Shown here piece by piece: positions 34,281-43,114 of a DNA stretch of 64,000 bases. The stretch lies in the NCBI GenBank assembly GCA_025363475.1, contig JANYDS010000027.1, positions 1-64,000 of the forward strand. Direction: 5' to 3'. The position numbers were made by a program, and so were the translations under genes. The DNA comes from Terriglobia bacterium. Lineage in GTDB: Bacteria; Acidobacteriota; Terriglobia; Bryobacterales; Bryobacteraceae. Below the pieces are notes generated by a model that was not told the DNA's origin, made no database searches, and saw only the letters and a list, made by a program, of their open reading frames with translations. The number at the start of each line of letters is the position of its first letter. The first letter of the stretch is position 1.

Positions 34281-36554
34281 ATGAAAACGCGTGTTTCTGT
34301 AATTGTTCTTGCAGCGCTGACTGCGGGCGCGGCGTTTTGTCAGACGACATTTCGCGGCGCGACTGATTTGGATGCGGTCCTCAATCAGGCCGTTCGCGAC
34401 GATAAAATTCCTGGTGCTGTGCTGCTTGTGGGGCATAAAGGTCAGGTCATTTATCGCAAGGCGTATGGTTCGCGCGCGCTGGTTCCGGTGAAAGAAGCGA
34501 TGACAGTAGACACGGTTTTCGACATCGCTTCACTGAGCAAGATTGTGGCCACTACCAGCGGCATGATGAAGCTGTTTGAGCAGGGCAAGGTCCGAATGAG
34601 CGATCCGGTGACCGCTTACCTGCCCGAATTCCAGGGAGGCGAGAGTGCGGTGACGGTCCGCGATCTAATGACCCATTTTTCGGGCTTGCGGCCGGATCTG
34701 GATCTGGAGCCTGTCTGGAGCGGGTATGACTTGGGGATTCGCAAAGCACTGGGTGACAAACCAGCAGGGCCTCCGGCGGTTAAGTTCGTCTACAGCGATA
34801 TCAATTTCATTCTTTTGGGTGAGATCATCCACCGCCTGAGCGGCCAGCCTGAGAACGAATACGTGAAGAAGCTTCTTTTTGAGCCGTTGGGTATGAAAAA
34901 TACCGGCTATCTTCCCGCATCCAGTATGATGGCGCGGATTGCGCCGACGGAAATGCAGAAAGATGGCAAGATTCTGCGCGGTGTGGTGCATGACCCGACT
35001 TCCCGGTTTATGGGAGGAGTGGCGGGCCACGCGGGCGTATTTTCAACGGCAGATGATTTGGGAAAATTCTGCCAGATGATTCTCGATGGCGGCCAGGGGT
35101 TGTTTAGTCCGGGGACGATTCGGGCGTTTACACAATCGGCTTCGCCGGCCGGGCAACCGATACAGCGGGGGCTGGGCTGGGATATTCAGTCCGCATATTC
35201 CGGCGTGCGCGGGGAGATTTTTCCGGTGGGTTCGTTTGGTCACACCGGCTTTACCGGAACTTCGATTTGGATTGATCCGGCCTCGCAGACCTATGTTGTG
35301 CTGCTGGCCAATGCTGTGCACCCTCATGAACGCAAGGCGATTACGCCGCTGCGGGCTAAGGTGGCGACGATCGTTGCCGCCGCTGTTAGCTATGAACAGA
35401 CTGTTGTCGGGGTGGGGGAAACAAAGAAAGCGGAAACCCAGACAGGTCTTGATGTTCTGGCACGCGATAATTTCCGGATGCTGCAGGGTAAAAAGGTCGG
35501 GTTGATTACCAATCAGACCGGAATCGACCGGGCCGGGCGGCGGAATATCGACGTGATGCGCGCGGTGGGAGTGAATCTGGTGGCTTTGTTTTCTCCGGAG
35601 CACGGGTTTGCCGGGGTGGAAGATCACGAAAACATCGGCAACACGACCGACCCCGCGACCGGGCTTAAGGTCTGGAGCCTTTACGACAAGACACGCCGCC
35701 CGACGCCGGACATGCTGAAGGGGCTGGATGCGCTGGTGTTCGATATTCAGGATCTCGGCGTGAGGTTTTACACCTACGAAGCCACCATGATTTACGCGAT
35801 GGAAGAAGCAGCAAAGGCGAAAGTGCCGTTTTACGTGCTGGATCGGCCGAATCCGCTGACCGGTGGTCATGTGGAGGGTCCGATGCTTGATCCGGACAAG
35901 CTTTCATTCACCGGGGCGTACCCGCTGCCATTGCGGCATGGTTTAACGATTGGCGAACTGGCGAGGCTGGTGAACGGGGAACGGAAGCTGGGGGCTGATC
36001 TGCATGTGGTGGAAATGGAGGGGTGGAACCGGGCGCAATGGTTTGATACGACGGGGCTGCCCTGGGTAAACCCGTCGCCGAATATCCGCAATATCAACCA
36101 GGCGCTGCTGTATCCTGGGCTGGCATTACTGGAAGGATCAACTAACTATTCGGTGGGCAGGGGAACGGAGGCACCCTTTGAGCAAATCGGCTCAGACTGG
36201 ATTCAGAGCGCGGAACTGGCGCGGCGTTTGCGGCTGAGGGAGGTGCCTGGAGTGCAGTTCTATCCGGTGCATTTCACGCCCTCGTCGTCAAATCTGAGTG
36301 GTAAACAACTGGAAGGACTGGGTTTTGTCGTGACTGACCGGGAGGCGTTTTCATCCGCAAGGCTGGGGCTCGAAGTAGCGGCGGCGCTGGGTGCGCTCTA
36401 TCCGAAGCAGATGAAATGGGAAGCGAACCGCAGGCTGCTGGGGAATGACGGAGTCGTAAGCGCGTTAATGAAAGGCGGGGATTCGGTGGCTGCCGCGAAA
36501 ACAGGCTTGGTAGATTTCCTGGTAATCCGCCAGAAATATCTGATCTATCGGTAA
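34281..36554 (+). CDS. exported serine beta-lactamase-like hydrolase fused to NamZ-type muramidase
   Basis: 757 residues from the ATG at 34281 (AAGGAAA site upstream). A signal peptide (1-19) leads into a class C beta-lactamase/esterase domain with SxxK at Ser84-Lys87, the YSD motif near 173 and HTGFTG near 320. From about residue 390 a DUF1343 domain follows (VGLITNQTGIDRAG, SPEHGFAG, DRPNPLTGG). DUF1343 members include NamZ, an exo-beta-N-acetylmuramidase. The fusion would combine peptide- or ester-cleaving and muramic-acid-releasing activities on cell-wall fragments in the periplasm. Confidence 0.93.
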   Translation: MKTRVSVIVLAALTAGAAFCQTTFRGATDLDAVLNQAVRDDKIPGAVLLVGHKGQVIYRKAYGSRALVPVKEAMTVDTVFDIASLSKIVATTSGMMKLFEQGKVRMSDPVTAYLPEFQGGESAVTVRDLMTHFSGLRPDLDLEPVWSGYDLGIRKALGDKPAGPPAVKFVYSDINFILLGEIIHRLSGQPENEYVKKLLFEPLGMKNTGYLPASSMMARIAPTEMQKDGKILRGVVHDPTSRFMGGVAGHAGVFSTADDLGKFCQMILDGGQGLFSPGTIRAFTQSASPAGQPIQRGLGWDIQSAYSGVRGEIFPVGSFGHTGFTGTSIWIDPASQTYVVLLANAVHPHERKAITPLRAKVATIVAAAVSYEQTVVGVGETKKAETQTGLDVLARDNFRMLQGKKVGLITNQTGIDRAGRRNIDVMRAVGVNLVALFSPEHGFAGVEDHENIGNTTDPATGLKVWSLYDKTRRPTPDMLKGLDALVFDIQDLGVRFYTYEATMIYAMEEAAKAKVPFYVLDRPNPLTGGHVEGPMLDPDKLSFTGAYPLPLRHGLTIGELARLVNGERKLGADLHVVEMEGWNRAQWFDTTGLPWVNPSPNIRNINQALLYPGLALLEGSTNYSVGRGTEAPFEQIGSDWIQSAELARRLRLREVPGVQFYPVHFTPSSSNLSGKQLEGLGFVVTDREAFSSARLGLEVAAALGALYPKQMKWEANRRLLGNDGVVSALMKGGDSVAAAKTGLVDFLVIRQKYLIYR

Positions 36555-36581
36555 AAAAGGCGCGACAAGTAACGTCGCGCC
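36553..36581 (-). terminator. intrinsic terminator of the AT-hook gene
   Basis: Read leftward, arms GGCGCGAC and GTCGCGCC (36559-36566 and 36574-36581) form a perfect 8-bp stem with a 7-base loop, followed at once by six T. It lies 20 bases beyond the stop of the leftward 71-residue gene. It also touches the stop codon of the rightward hydrolase gene. Confidence 0.75.
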
Positions 36582-36601
36582 CTGCAAATAATATCCCGCG
36601 T

Positions 36602-36817
36602 TTAGACAGCAGCGGAGGCTGTTTTTGTTGAAGCAGCCTTAGTTGTCTTATTCTTGCTGCCGACGGGCCTGCCGCGCTTTTTGGCCTCAACCATCCATGA
36701 TGGTGGCCTGCCGCGACGCCGGCCGCGTCCGCGCGCCAGCCTTTCCAGGCTGAGGATTGCTTCCTCAAGCTGTACCCGTTCTTCCCGCAGTTCTTCGAGA
36801 ATTTTTGTGACGTCCAA
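36602..36817 (-). CDS. small AT-hook-like protein
   Basis: 71 residues. The N-terminal helix (TKILEELREERVQLEEAI) could form a coiled coil. It is followed by Arg/Gly-rich stretches including GRRRGRPPSW and KKRGRPVGSK, which are AT-hook-like and suggest DNA minor-groove binding. The C-terminus is Lys/Thr/Ala-rich. I recall similar short proteins in many copies in Bryobacterales. It has its own terminator and two perfect inverted repeats upstream, so it appears to be a separately controlled gene. Role unknown. Confidence 0.8.
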   Translation of the reverse strand: MDVTKILEELREERVQLEEAILSLERLARGRGRRRGRPPSWMVEAKKRGRPVGSKNKTTKAASTKTASAAV

Positions 36818-36849
36818 TGGTCTGCTCCTGTTATTTATTCCGGTGGATT

Positions 36850-36866
36850 CCGGTTTTGAAAACCGG
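36850..36866. promoter_or_regulatory. 17-bp perfect palindrome upstream of the AT-hook gene
   Basis: CCGGTTTTGAAAACCGG: two 8-base arms around a single G, 33 bases upstream of the start codon at 36817. The size and position fit a dimeric regulator's operator. It is too short-looped to be a terminator. Confidence 0.5.
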
Positions 36867-36960
36867 TGCCGTTATCCCGCCGTTCCAGATCTGGAACAAA
36901 ACCAGACCCCAAGCGGGTATCTTCAGTTAAGATTTTACCCAATCCAGGCAGCAATGCAAG

Positions 36961-36988
36961 CAGTTTGTTCTGTATTCAGAACAAACTG
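36961..36988. promoter_or_regulatory. 28-base perfect inverted repeat between AT-hook and permease genes
   Basis: Arms CAGTTTGTTCTG (36961-36972) and CAGAACAAACTG (36977-36988) are perfect over 12 bp around TATT. Read rightward, a run of seven T follows after GTGA, so it could be a terminator, but no rightward gene ends near it. Read leftward it lies 32 bases past the permease stop and 144 bases before the AT-hook start. It may end the permease transcript or be an operator for the small gene. The half-site GTTC-N8-GAAC does not match a LexA box that I know. Confidence 0.6.
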
Positions 36989-37019
36989 GTGATTTTTTTA
37001 CGGGACGGTTTGTTGCGCT

Positions 37020-38357
37020 TTAGGCCGCGGAGCGGCGTTTCCAGTAGAAATAGAAGGGCAATCCCATTAAAATCAACACAATTCCAGCGATTGATTCGAA
37101 GGGTTTGGTCACCAGTGTGCTGACTTCGAGCAGTACGGCCCCTGTCAGAAATAATAGCGGAACCACCGGGTAACCGAGGGTTTTGTAGGGGCGGACCAGG
37201 TCTGGCCGCTTGCGCCTGAGCACGAAAACAGACGCGGTTGCCATGGCGTAAAGGATCCAGCTGCCGAAAATAACGAAGTCGTAAAGCTGTTCGTATTTCC
37301 CGGAAAGCACCAGAATGGATGACCAGGCAGTGAGCATCAGGATGGAGACGCCGGGGGTGTGAAAGGCTGGGTGCACGCGGGCGGCTGAGCGAAAAAAGAG
37401 GCCGTCGCGGGCGGCAGCGTAAGGAACACGGCCCCCGGTGAGAATGGAACCGTTGAGCGCCGCGAAGATAGAAATCATGGCGGCAATGGAGACGGCGCTG
37501 GCACCTGCGGGGCCTTGAATGCGCTGCATCATTTCCGCCGCCACCAGTTTATGGGCGCCGACTTCTGCAGGGGAAAGTACCCGGAAATAAGCCCAGTTGG
37601 CCAGCATGTAGATGGCGATGACGCCCGCGGTGCCCAGAATCAGGGCCAGGGGCAGATTGCGCTGTGGATTCTTCACTTCAGAAGCCACCATGCCGACGTT
37701 GTTCCAGCCGTCATAGGCCCAAAGCGCGCCCACCAGCGCCGCAATGAAACCGGTAAATAGAGGCGGTACGGAAGCGGGGGGCAGAGCCCCGCCAGAGGCC
37801 GGATGCGAATAAAACAGGCCAGCAAGGATGACAAAAGCGATGAGGGCAACTTTAATGGCAGTCACAGCCACCTGAACGCCGCCGCCCACTTTCACGCCGA
37901 AGTAATTCAGGCCGCCCAGCGCGAGGATCAGCAGCATGGCGAAAACCTGTCCGTATTTCACGGACAGCGGTCCGGCGGTAAACCAGACGTGTTCAAATTC
38001 CGGGATAAAATGCGCGGTGTATTCGAAGAACGCAGTGGCAAGGGTGGCGATGGAGCCGCTTTTGGCAACCCACATCTGGGTCCAGCTATAAAGGAAGCCC
38101 CAAATGGGCCCGTAGGCTTCGGTGAGGTAGACGTATTCGCCACCGGCCCCGGGCATGGCTGCGGCGAGTTCGGCGTAGGTGAGGGCACCGGCGAGGGAGA
38201 GGACGCCGCCCACGATCCAGACCAGAAACACCATGGGCACGGTGCCGACGTTCATGATCATGGTCTGGGGCACACGGAAAATGCCGCTGCCGATTACGGT
38301 GCCCACGACGATGGCGAGGGCGGCCCAGAGGCCGAGATCGCGGCGTAATTCGGTCAT
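37020..38357 (-). CDS. APC-superfamily amino acid permease
   Basis: 445 residues from the ATG at 38357 (MTELRRDLGLWAA). Twelve membrane helices are expected. Helix 1 carries VVGTVIGSGIFRVPQ, the unwound substrate-binding motif of APC permeases, and AAAMPGAGGEYVYL follows helix 2. It imports or exchanges amino acids; the substrate cannot be read from sequence. Its start overlaps the stop of the symporter gene by 4 bp, so the two transporters are made together. Confidence 0.93.
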   Translation of the reverse strand: MTELRRDLGLWAALAIVVGTVIGSGIFRVPQTMIMNVGTVPMVFLVWIVGGVLSLAGALTYAELAAAMPGAGGEYVYLTEAYGPIWGFLYSWTQMWVAKSGSIATLATAFFEYTAHFIPEFEHVWFTAGPLSVKYGQVFAMLLILALGGLNYFGVKVGGGVQVAVTAIKVALIAFVILAGLFYSHPASGGALPPASVPPLFTGFIAALVGALWAYDGWNNVGMVASEVKNPQRNLPLALILGTAGVIAIYMLANWAYFRVLSPAEVGAHKLVAAEMMQRIQGPAGASAVSIAAMISIFAALNGSILTGGRVPYAAARDGLFFRSAARVHPAFHTPGVSILMLTAWSSILVLSGKYEQLYDFVIFGSWILYAMATASVFVLRRKRPDLVRPYKTLGYPVVPLLFLTGAVLLEVSTLVTKPFESIAGIVLILMGLPFYFYWKRRSAA

Positions 38358-39802
38358 GAAGTCTGTTTCCTTTCCTTGCCCGGACGTTCTTTCACTACAA
38401 ATGCGGCCAGCCAGCCGACGGTAAATGTGCAGGAACTGCCAATCAGTACCCACCATGTGAACGGGATCTTTGTTTCAAGTTTGATGAAGAGCATGAGCGC
38501 GGCGCCCGCGATCACGCCTGCGATGGCGGCATTTTCGCCCGGGCGTTTCGTCAGAATGCCGAGCAAAAACACGCCCAGCAGGATTCCCAAAGTCACTGAT
38601 GCGATAGACAGGCCGGATTCCAGGACTGAACCCCAGTGGCTGGCGACCACGCCAATGGCTGCCAGTACGACGCCCCAAGCCACTGTTGACCAGCGCGAAA
38701 CCTTCAAATAGTGCTCTGCCGTGTGGCGGGAGCGGGTCAGCGGCTGGTAGAAATCGATCACAGTAGCAGAAGCCAGGGAATTCAAAGCGGCGGAAAGGTT
38801 GGCCATGGCTGCGGCGATGATGGCGGCCATCACTAAGCCCGCAATTCCAATCGGCAAAGCCTCCCACACGAAAGACGGATAGAGGCGGTCCAGCTGATCT
38901 TTCGGGAAAGCGCGGCCGTTGTTGCGCACCCAGAGCAGAATGCCGATGGTGAGGAACAGGGAGAACTGGAAGAAGATGACGAACCAGCTGGAGAGCAGGG
39001 CCAGACGGCTTTCGCGCTGTGATTTGGCGCTCAGAAGGCGTTGAACCACCAGCTGGTCAGTCCCATGGCTGGCGGTGGTGAGGAAACAGCCGCCGATGAT
39101 GCCCGCCCAGATGGTGTAAGGCTGGGTCCATGACCAGTGGAAATCGAAGACCTGAAACTTGCCGGCCGCACCGGCGACATCAATAACATGGTTCATACCG
39201 CCGGGTATGCCGCCCAGCAGCACGAAGAAACTGACGGCTGCACCTAAAACGTACATGCCCATCTGGATTACGTCGGTCCAGATCACGGCTGTCATGCCGC
39301 CTTCGAAGGTATAGAAAAGCGTGATGGCGATGATGACGAAGATGGAAGCCGGGCCGCTGGTGTGCAGGATAATTCCTAAAACAATCGAGATGGCGAAGAC
39401 GCGGACCCCTTCGGCGAGCGACCGGGTGACCATAAAAATGGCCGCAGTGACTTTTCGGACGCGTGGTCCGAATCGGCGCTGCATTAGTTCATAGGCGGTA
39501 AAAAGCTGGCCCTGAAAATATGCCGGCAGGAAAAGCGTGGTAATGACGACGCGGGCCAGCAGATAGCCGAAGACAATTTGCAGAAAGACATAGCTGCCCG
39601 CGTAGGCCAGGGGAGGCGTGCCGATGATGGTAAGTGTACTGGTTTCAGCGGATACGATGGAAAGGGCGATGGCCCACCAGGGGGCTGTGCGACCGCCCAG
39701 AAAGTACTCTTTGAGCGAAGTCTGCTTCTCTTTGAAGCGTGCTCCGAACCAGGTGACGAGGGCGAGATAGGCGAGAATTACAGCGAGATCGAAAAAGCGC
39801 AC
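38354..39802 (-). CDS. sodium:solute symporter family protein
   Basis: 482 residues from a GTG at 39802. The frame continues upstream, but the conserved start (FFDLAVILAYLALVTWFG) is here; no good ribosome site is seen, so the start is uncertain. About thirteen helices, with EYFLGGRTAPWWAIALS and SHGTDQLVVQRLLSA, mark the SSS family (sugar, proline or vitamin type). The close coupling to an amino acid permease suggests uptake of related nutrients, which is inference. Confidence 0.92.
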   Translation of the reverse strand: MRFFDLAVILAYLALVTWFGARFKEKQTSLKEYFLGGRTAPWWAIALSIVSAETSTLTIIGTPPLAYAGSYVFLQIVFGYLLARVVITTLFLPAYFQGQLFTAYELMQRRFGPRVRKVTAAIFMVTRSLAEGVRVFAISIVLGIILHTSGPASIFVIIAITLFYTFEGGMTAVIWTDVIQMGMYVLGAAVSFFVLLGGIPGGMNHVIDVAGAAGKFQVFDFHWSWTQPYTIWAGIIGGCFLTTASHGTDQLVVQRLLSAKSQRESRLALLSSWFVIFFQFSLFLTIGILLWVRNNGRAFPKDQLDRLYPSFVWEALPIGIAGLVMAAIIAAAMANLSAALNSLASATVIDFYQPLTRSRHTAEHYLKVSRWSTVAWGVVLAAIGVVASHWGSVLESGLSIASVTLGILLGVFLLGILTKRPGENAAIAGVIAGAALMLFIKLETKIPFTWWVLIGSSCTFTVGWLAAFVVKERPGKERKQTS

Positions 39803-39996
39803 CGGGTTGGGAGGATTGTAACAAGACAGTCCGAAAAAATGCCAACTCCTGTTTTCCCGAGGTATGTTTCTCCCGGCCGTTTCTCCTGTAATTTTCTTTG
39901 TTGCAAAGGGCTTGACAGTTCGTTTACGCTTGACTAAGTTCCAGAGGCGGAACCACGGAAGCATGACCGGAGTCAAACATTCCAGAGAAGTATGGA

Positions 39997-40025
39997 TTGC
40001 TGGAGCGGTTCTGGTTAGATATACT
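39997..40025 (+). promoter_or_regulatory. predicted sigma-70-type promoter for the TPR-like gene
   Basis: TTGCTG (39997-40002), a 17-base spacer and TATACT (40020-40025) precede the GTG at 40107 by about 80 bases. A second candidate upstream has TTGACA at 39912-39917 with TAAGTT 17 bases on, a perfect -35 but poor -10. The remainder of the 39803-40106 gap holds no gene. Confidence 0.45.
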
Positions 40026-40106
40026 CCGCTTTGTCTCTGGTGACGCAAGTTTCATCTGGATTCAGGCAAAGGCCGCAGCAGCAATAGAGCGGGGAGGCTA
40101 AGGAAC

Positions 40107-41354
40107 GTGTTTGATCGTCTGTCTAAAAAGCTAACGGGAAGCCTGATTATGGCTGTGATGGTGACGGCTGTATGGGCGCAGGCTCCGGCAAAAGCGCCGG
40201 CTGTCAAAGACCAGGGAGAGTATGACCTGACGGTCGCGATTGGCAAAGAAGCCGATTTGCAGAAAAAACTCGACCTGCTCAACCAGTGGGATCAGAAGTA
40301 TCCCGAGTCCGAGTTTAAGAGTTCGCGGGCGCTGATGATGATGCAGGCGGAAAGCGGCCTGGCGATGAAAGTGATACAAGGCGGAGCCACCGCTGGTGAT
40401 ATGGATGCGGGGCAGAAGGCCGCACAGCACCTGATCGATAACAGCGACAAGTATTTTTCAGATGAAAACAAGCCTGCCACAGTACCGGCGGAGCAATGGA
40501 AAGACATCAAGCTGCAGATCAGCATCCAGGCGCATTCCACGCTTGCCACCGTGGCGATGAGCAAGAAGACGCCGGCGATGGATGCGGCAGCGGAAGGTGA
40601 ATATAAGAAAGTGCTTGAGCTGGCACCGATGTCGGCATCCACCTCTTATACTCTCGGCACACTTATTCTGCGGCAACGGAAAATTGAGCGGTACCCGGAA
40701 GCTCTGTATTTGATTGCACGCGCCGTGACGGATTCCGGGCCTTTGGCGCTGGCTCCGGCCGGCAAGAAAGCGGCTGAAGATTATCTGAAAAAAGCCTACA
40801 ACGGGTATCACGGCAGCGATGAGGGTCTGGACAATGTAATGAAGGCAACAGCCTCTGGTCCTCTGCCTCCTGCTGATTTCAAAATCAAGAGCATTACGGA
40901 AATCGACAAAGAGAAGGAGGGCGACCTTGCCACCTTCAACGCTGCGCATCCTGATATCGCTTTCTGGCGGATCCTGAAGGTTGGACTGACGGACGCTGGC
41001 GGTGACGCTTACTTCGCTAACATCAAAGGCTCGGAAATTCCTCCGCAAGACGGACCCTTCAAGCTGTTCAAGGCTAAGGTTCTCTCTCAGCCCGCGCCCA
41101 ATTCACTGCTGGTCAACATCGACAGCATTGCAGGCGATGCGACCATCACGTTTGAGAGTCCGCTGAAGGGCACGATTGAGGCCGGGACGGAAATTTACTT
41201 CAAAGGCGTGATCGATTCAGTGGTGAAAGACCCTTATATGCTGACGTTTGCCGGGCTGGCAAAAGAAGATACGGATGGCATTCCGGCCGCGGCATTTGCG
41301 GCGGATAAACCGAAGGCGCTGGCCCGTCCGCGTCCTCCGGCCAAGAAAAAATAG
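40107..41354 (+). CDS. exported TPR-like protein of unknown function
   Basis: 415 residues from a GTG at 40107 with an AAGGAAC ribosome site. Signal peptide about 1-25 (ending AVWAQ). Helical repeats in the first two thirds (EYKKVLELAPMSASTSYTLG resembles a TPR) are followed by a beta-rich domain of about 120 residues. The tail is Pro/Arg/Lys-rich (ARPRPPAKKK). I associate this layout with acidobacterial secreted proteins of unknown role. A strong terminator follows, so it is probably a single-gene unit. Confidence 0.8.
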   Translation: MFDRLSKKLTGSLIMAVMVTAVWAQAPAKAPAVKDQGEYDLTVAIGKEADLQKKLDLLNQWDQKYPESEFKSSRALMMMQAESGLAMKVIQGGATAGDMDAGQKAAQHLIDNSDKYFSDENKPATVPAEQWKDIKLQISIQAHSTLATVAMSKKTPAMDAAAEGEYKKVLELAPMSASTSYTLGTLILRQRKIERYPEALYLIARAVTDSGPLALAPAGKKAAEDYLKKAYNGYHGSDEGLDNVMKATASGPLPPADFKIKSITEIDKEKEGDLATFNAAHPDIAFWRILKVGLTDAGGDAYFANIKGSEIPPQDGPFKLFKAKVLSQPAPNSLLVNIDSIAGDATITFESPLKGTIEAGTEIYFKGVIDSVVKDPYMLTFAGLAKEDTDGIPAAAFAADKPKALARPRPPAKKK

Positions 41355-41376
41355 CTGTTCGCGGTTGGGGTGTTTT

Positions 41377-41422
41377 AAAAAAGGGGTCCGGAAGGCAGTC
41401 AGCCTTTCAGGCCCCTTTTTTT
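41377..41422 (+). terminator. strong intrinsic terminator
   Basis: An A6-GGGG-T-CC arm (41377-41389) pairs with GG-CCCC-T7 (41410-41422), leaving one bulged T and a loop of about 20 bases that can form a small inner stem. The U-run makes it effective rightward, and the A-run would serve leftward. It separates the TPR-like gene from the FmdB gene. Confidence 0.85.
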
Positions 41423-41448
41423 GATAACTGCTAGAATACAAGTGCCTA

Positions 41449-41793
41449 ATGCCGCTGTATGAATACAAATGCCACGCTTGTGGCCAGACGTTTGAAGTAC
41501 TCCAGAAGTTCTCAGATGAACCTCTGACGACACATGCCGCCTGTGGGGGCACTGTAGAGAAATTGATTTCGGCACCCGCTTTTCATTTGAAAGGTACGGG
41601 CTGGTACGTGACCGATTACGCGAAGGGTAGTGGAGCCTCGCCGAAATCGGACGAAGCCAGGAGCGACTCGAAAAGCGACACCAAAACCGAGACGAAAGCC
41701 ACCGAGAGTGCCTCCCCCGCGCCTGCTGCGGTTGCTGATTCCAAACCTGCCGGTACTAATTCTGCCGCTCCGGCAACTACCGAATCGAAATAG
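41449..41793 (+). CDS. FmdB-family zinc-ribbon protein
   Basis: 114 residues. The N-terminal MPLYEYKCHACG zinc ribbon has Cys8, Cys11 and Cys32, with His29 standing in for the usual fourth cysteine (HAAC instead of CxxC). The second half (about 62-114) is a low-complexity Ser/Ala/Thr/Lys tail. FmdB proteins are named from an amidase regulator, but their function is not established. Confidence 0.9.
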   Translation: MPLYEYKCHACGQTFEVLQKFSDEPLTTHAACGGTVEKLISAPAFHLKGTGWYVTDYAKGSGASPKSDEARSDSKSDTKTETKATESASPAPAAVADSKPAGTNSAAPATTESK

Positions 41794-41827
41794 TTTTTTG
41801 AACACCCGTACACGCGGACGAAAAATC

Positions 41828-43102
41828 ATGCCTGAACCGCATCGATCAGCCGCTTGCACGGTCCGCGACTTTTTTCGTGATCTCGGCCCGGGCCTGATCA
41901 CAGGCGCGGCTGACGATGATCCATCCGGAATATCCACCTACTCGGTAGCAGGCGCGACTTTCGGCCTTATTCCCCTCTGGACGGCGCTATTCAGTTTCCC
42001 GCTGATGGTGGCGGTGCAATTGATGTGCGCGCGTCTGGGAATGGTGACAGGGCGCGGCCTGGCAGGCAATATCCGGCGACGGTTTCCGCGCTGGGTGATG
42101 TGGAGTGCGTGCGGAATCCTGCTGGCGGCCAATATTTTCAACATCGGCGCTGATCTGGCCGGGATGGGCGATGCGATGCAGTTGATGACCGGGGTATCCG
42201 CCCTGGTATGGTCTCCACTGTTCGCGCTGGCGACGGCGGGGATGGTGATTTTCGCCTCCTACAAACGGGTGGCTGGAATCCTCAAATGGCTTACCCTGGT
42301 GCTGTTTGCGTACGTGATTACGGCGTTTCTCGCCAAGCCGGATTGGGGGCATGTACTGAAGGCTACGCTGGTGCCTGAGATCCCCTGGTCGAGTGATTTC
42401 TTCGCGGTACTGACCGGAATCCTCGGTACGACCATTTCGCCCTACCTGTTCTTCTGGCAGAGCTCGCAGGAGGTAGAGGAGGAGCGGGAAATGGGGCGGA
42501 CTACGGTTGCGCAGCGGCAGGGTGCCACCGACGGGGAACTTTCGGCGGCACGGAAGGACGTTGTAACCGGCATGTTCTTTTCCAACGCGGTGATGTTTTT
42601 CATCATCCTGACCACGGCGGCTACGTTACATGCACACGGGATGACCAAAATCTCTACGGCCAGGCAAGCGGCGGAAGCGTTGCGGCCTTTGGCTGGCGAT
42701 GGTGCTTATTTGCTGTTCACTCTGGGGATTGTGGGGACCGGGATGCTGGCTGTACCGGTGCTGGCGGGTTCCTGCGCGTATGCGGTGGCGGAATCTGCCA
42801 ACTGGAAGTCATCCTCGCTCGACAAGCCATTCCGGCTGGCACCGAAATTCTATGGGGTGCTGGCGGCTTCTGTGGGCGTGGGGATGATATCCACGCTGGT
42901 GGGTTTGGATGCGGTGAAGATGTTGTTCTGGTCGGCGGTCTTGAATGGAGTGCTGGCTCCGCCGTTGATTGTCCTTGTGCTGCTACTAACCAGTGATTCA
43001 GCCGTGATGGGTCAGCGGAAAAACTCGTGGCCGATCAAGACATTGGGGTGGCTTTGCGCCGGTTTGATGACTGCGTGCGCGGCTGGTACTTTTATTGGCT
43101 GA
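41828..43102 (+). CDS. Nramp-family divalent metal transporter
   Basis: 424 residues from the ATG at 41828. About eleven helices. The helix-1 metal motif reads GAADDDPSGISTYS, a DPSG variant in place of the DPGN of classic Mn/Fe transporters. The helix-6 region (GTTISPYLFFWQSSQE) also departs from the usual MPH motif. It therefore belongs to a divergent Nramp clade, and metal choice cannot be assumed. It is convergent with modA, 12 bp apart. Confidence 0.9.
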   Translation: MPEPHRSAACTVRDFFRDLGPGLITGAADDDPSGISTYSVAGATFGLIPLWTALFSFPLMVAVQLMCARLGMVTGRGLAGNIRRRFPRWVMWSACGILLAANIFNIGADLAGMGDAMQLMTGVSALVWSPLFALATAGMVIFASYKRVAGILKWLTLVLFAYVITAFLAKPDWGHVLKATLVPEIPWSSDFFAVLTGILGTTISPYLFFWQSSQEVEEEREMGRTTVAQRQGATDGELSAARKDVVTGMFFSNAVMFFIILTTAATLHAHGMTKISTARQAAEALRPLAGDGAYLLFTLGIVGTGMLAVPVLAGSCAYAVAESANWKSSSLDKPFRLAPKFYGVLAASVGVGMISTLVGLDAVKMLFWSAVLNGVLAPPLIVLVLLLTSDSAVMGQRKNSWPIKTLGWLCAGLMTACAAGTFIG

Positions 43103-43114
43103 TCATTGGCTGAA

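Noticed and set aside
36961-36988. LexA box
   Set aside because: The half-sites GTTC and GAAC are eight bases apart, which does not fit the LexA motifs I know (GAAC-N4-GTTC or TGTTC-N4-GAACA).
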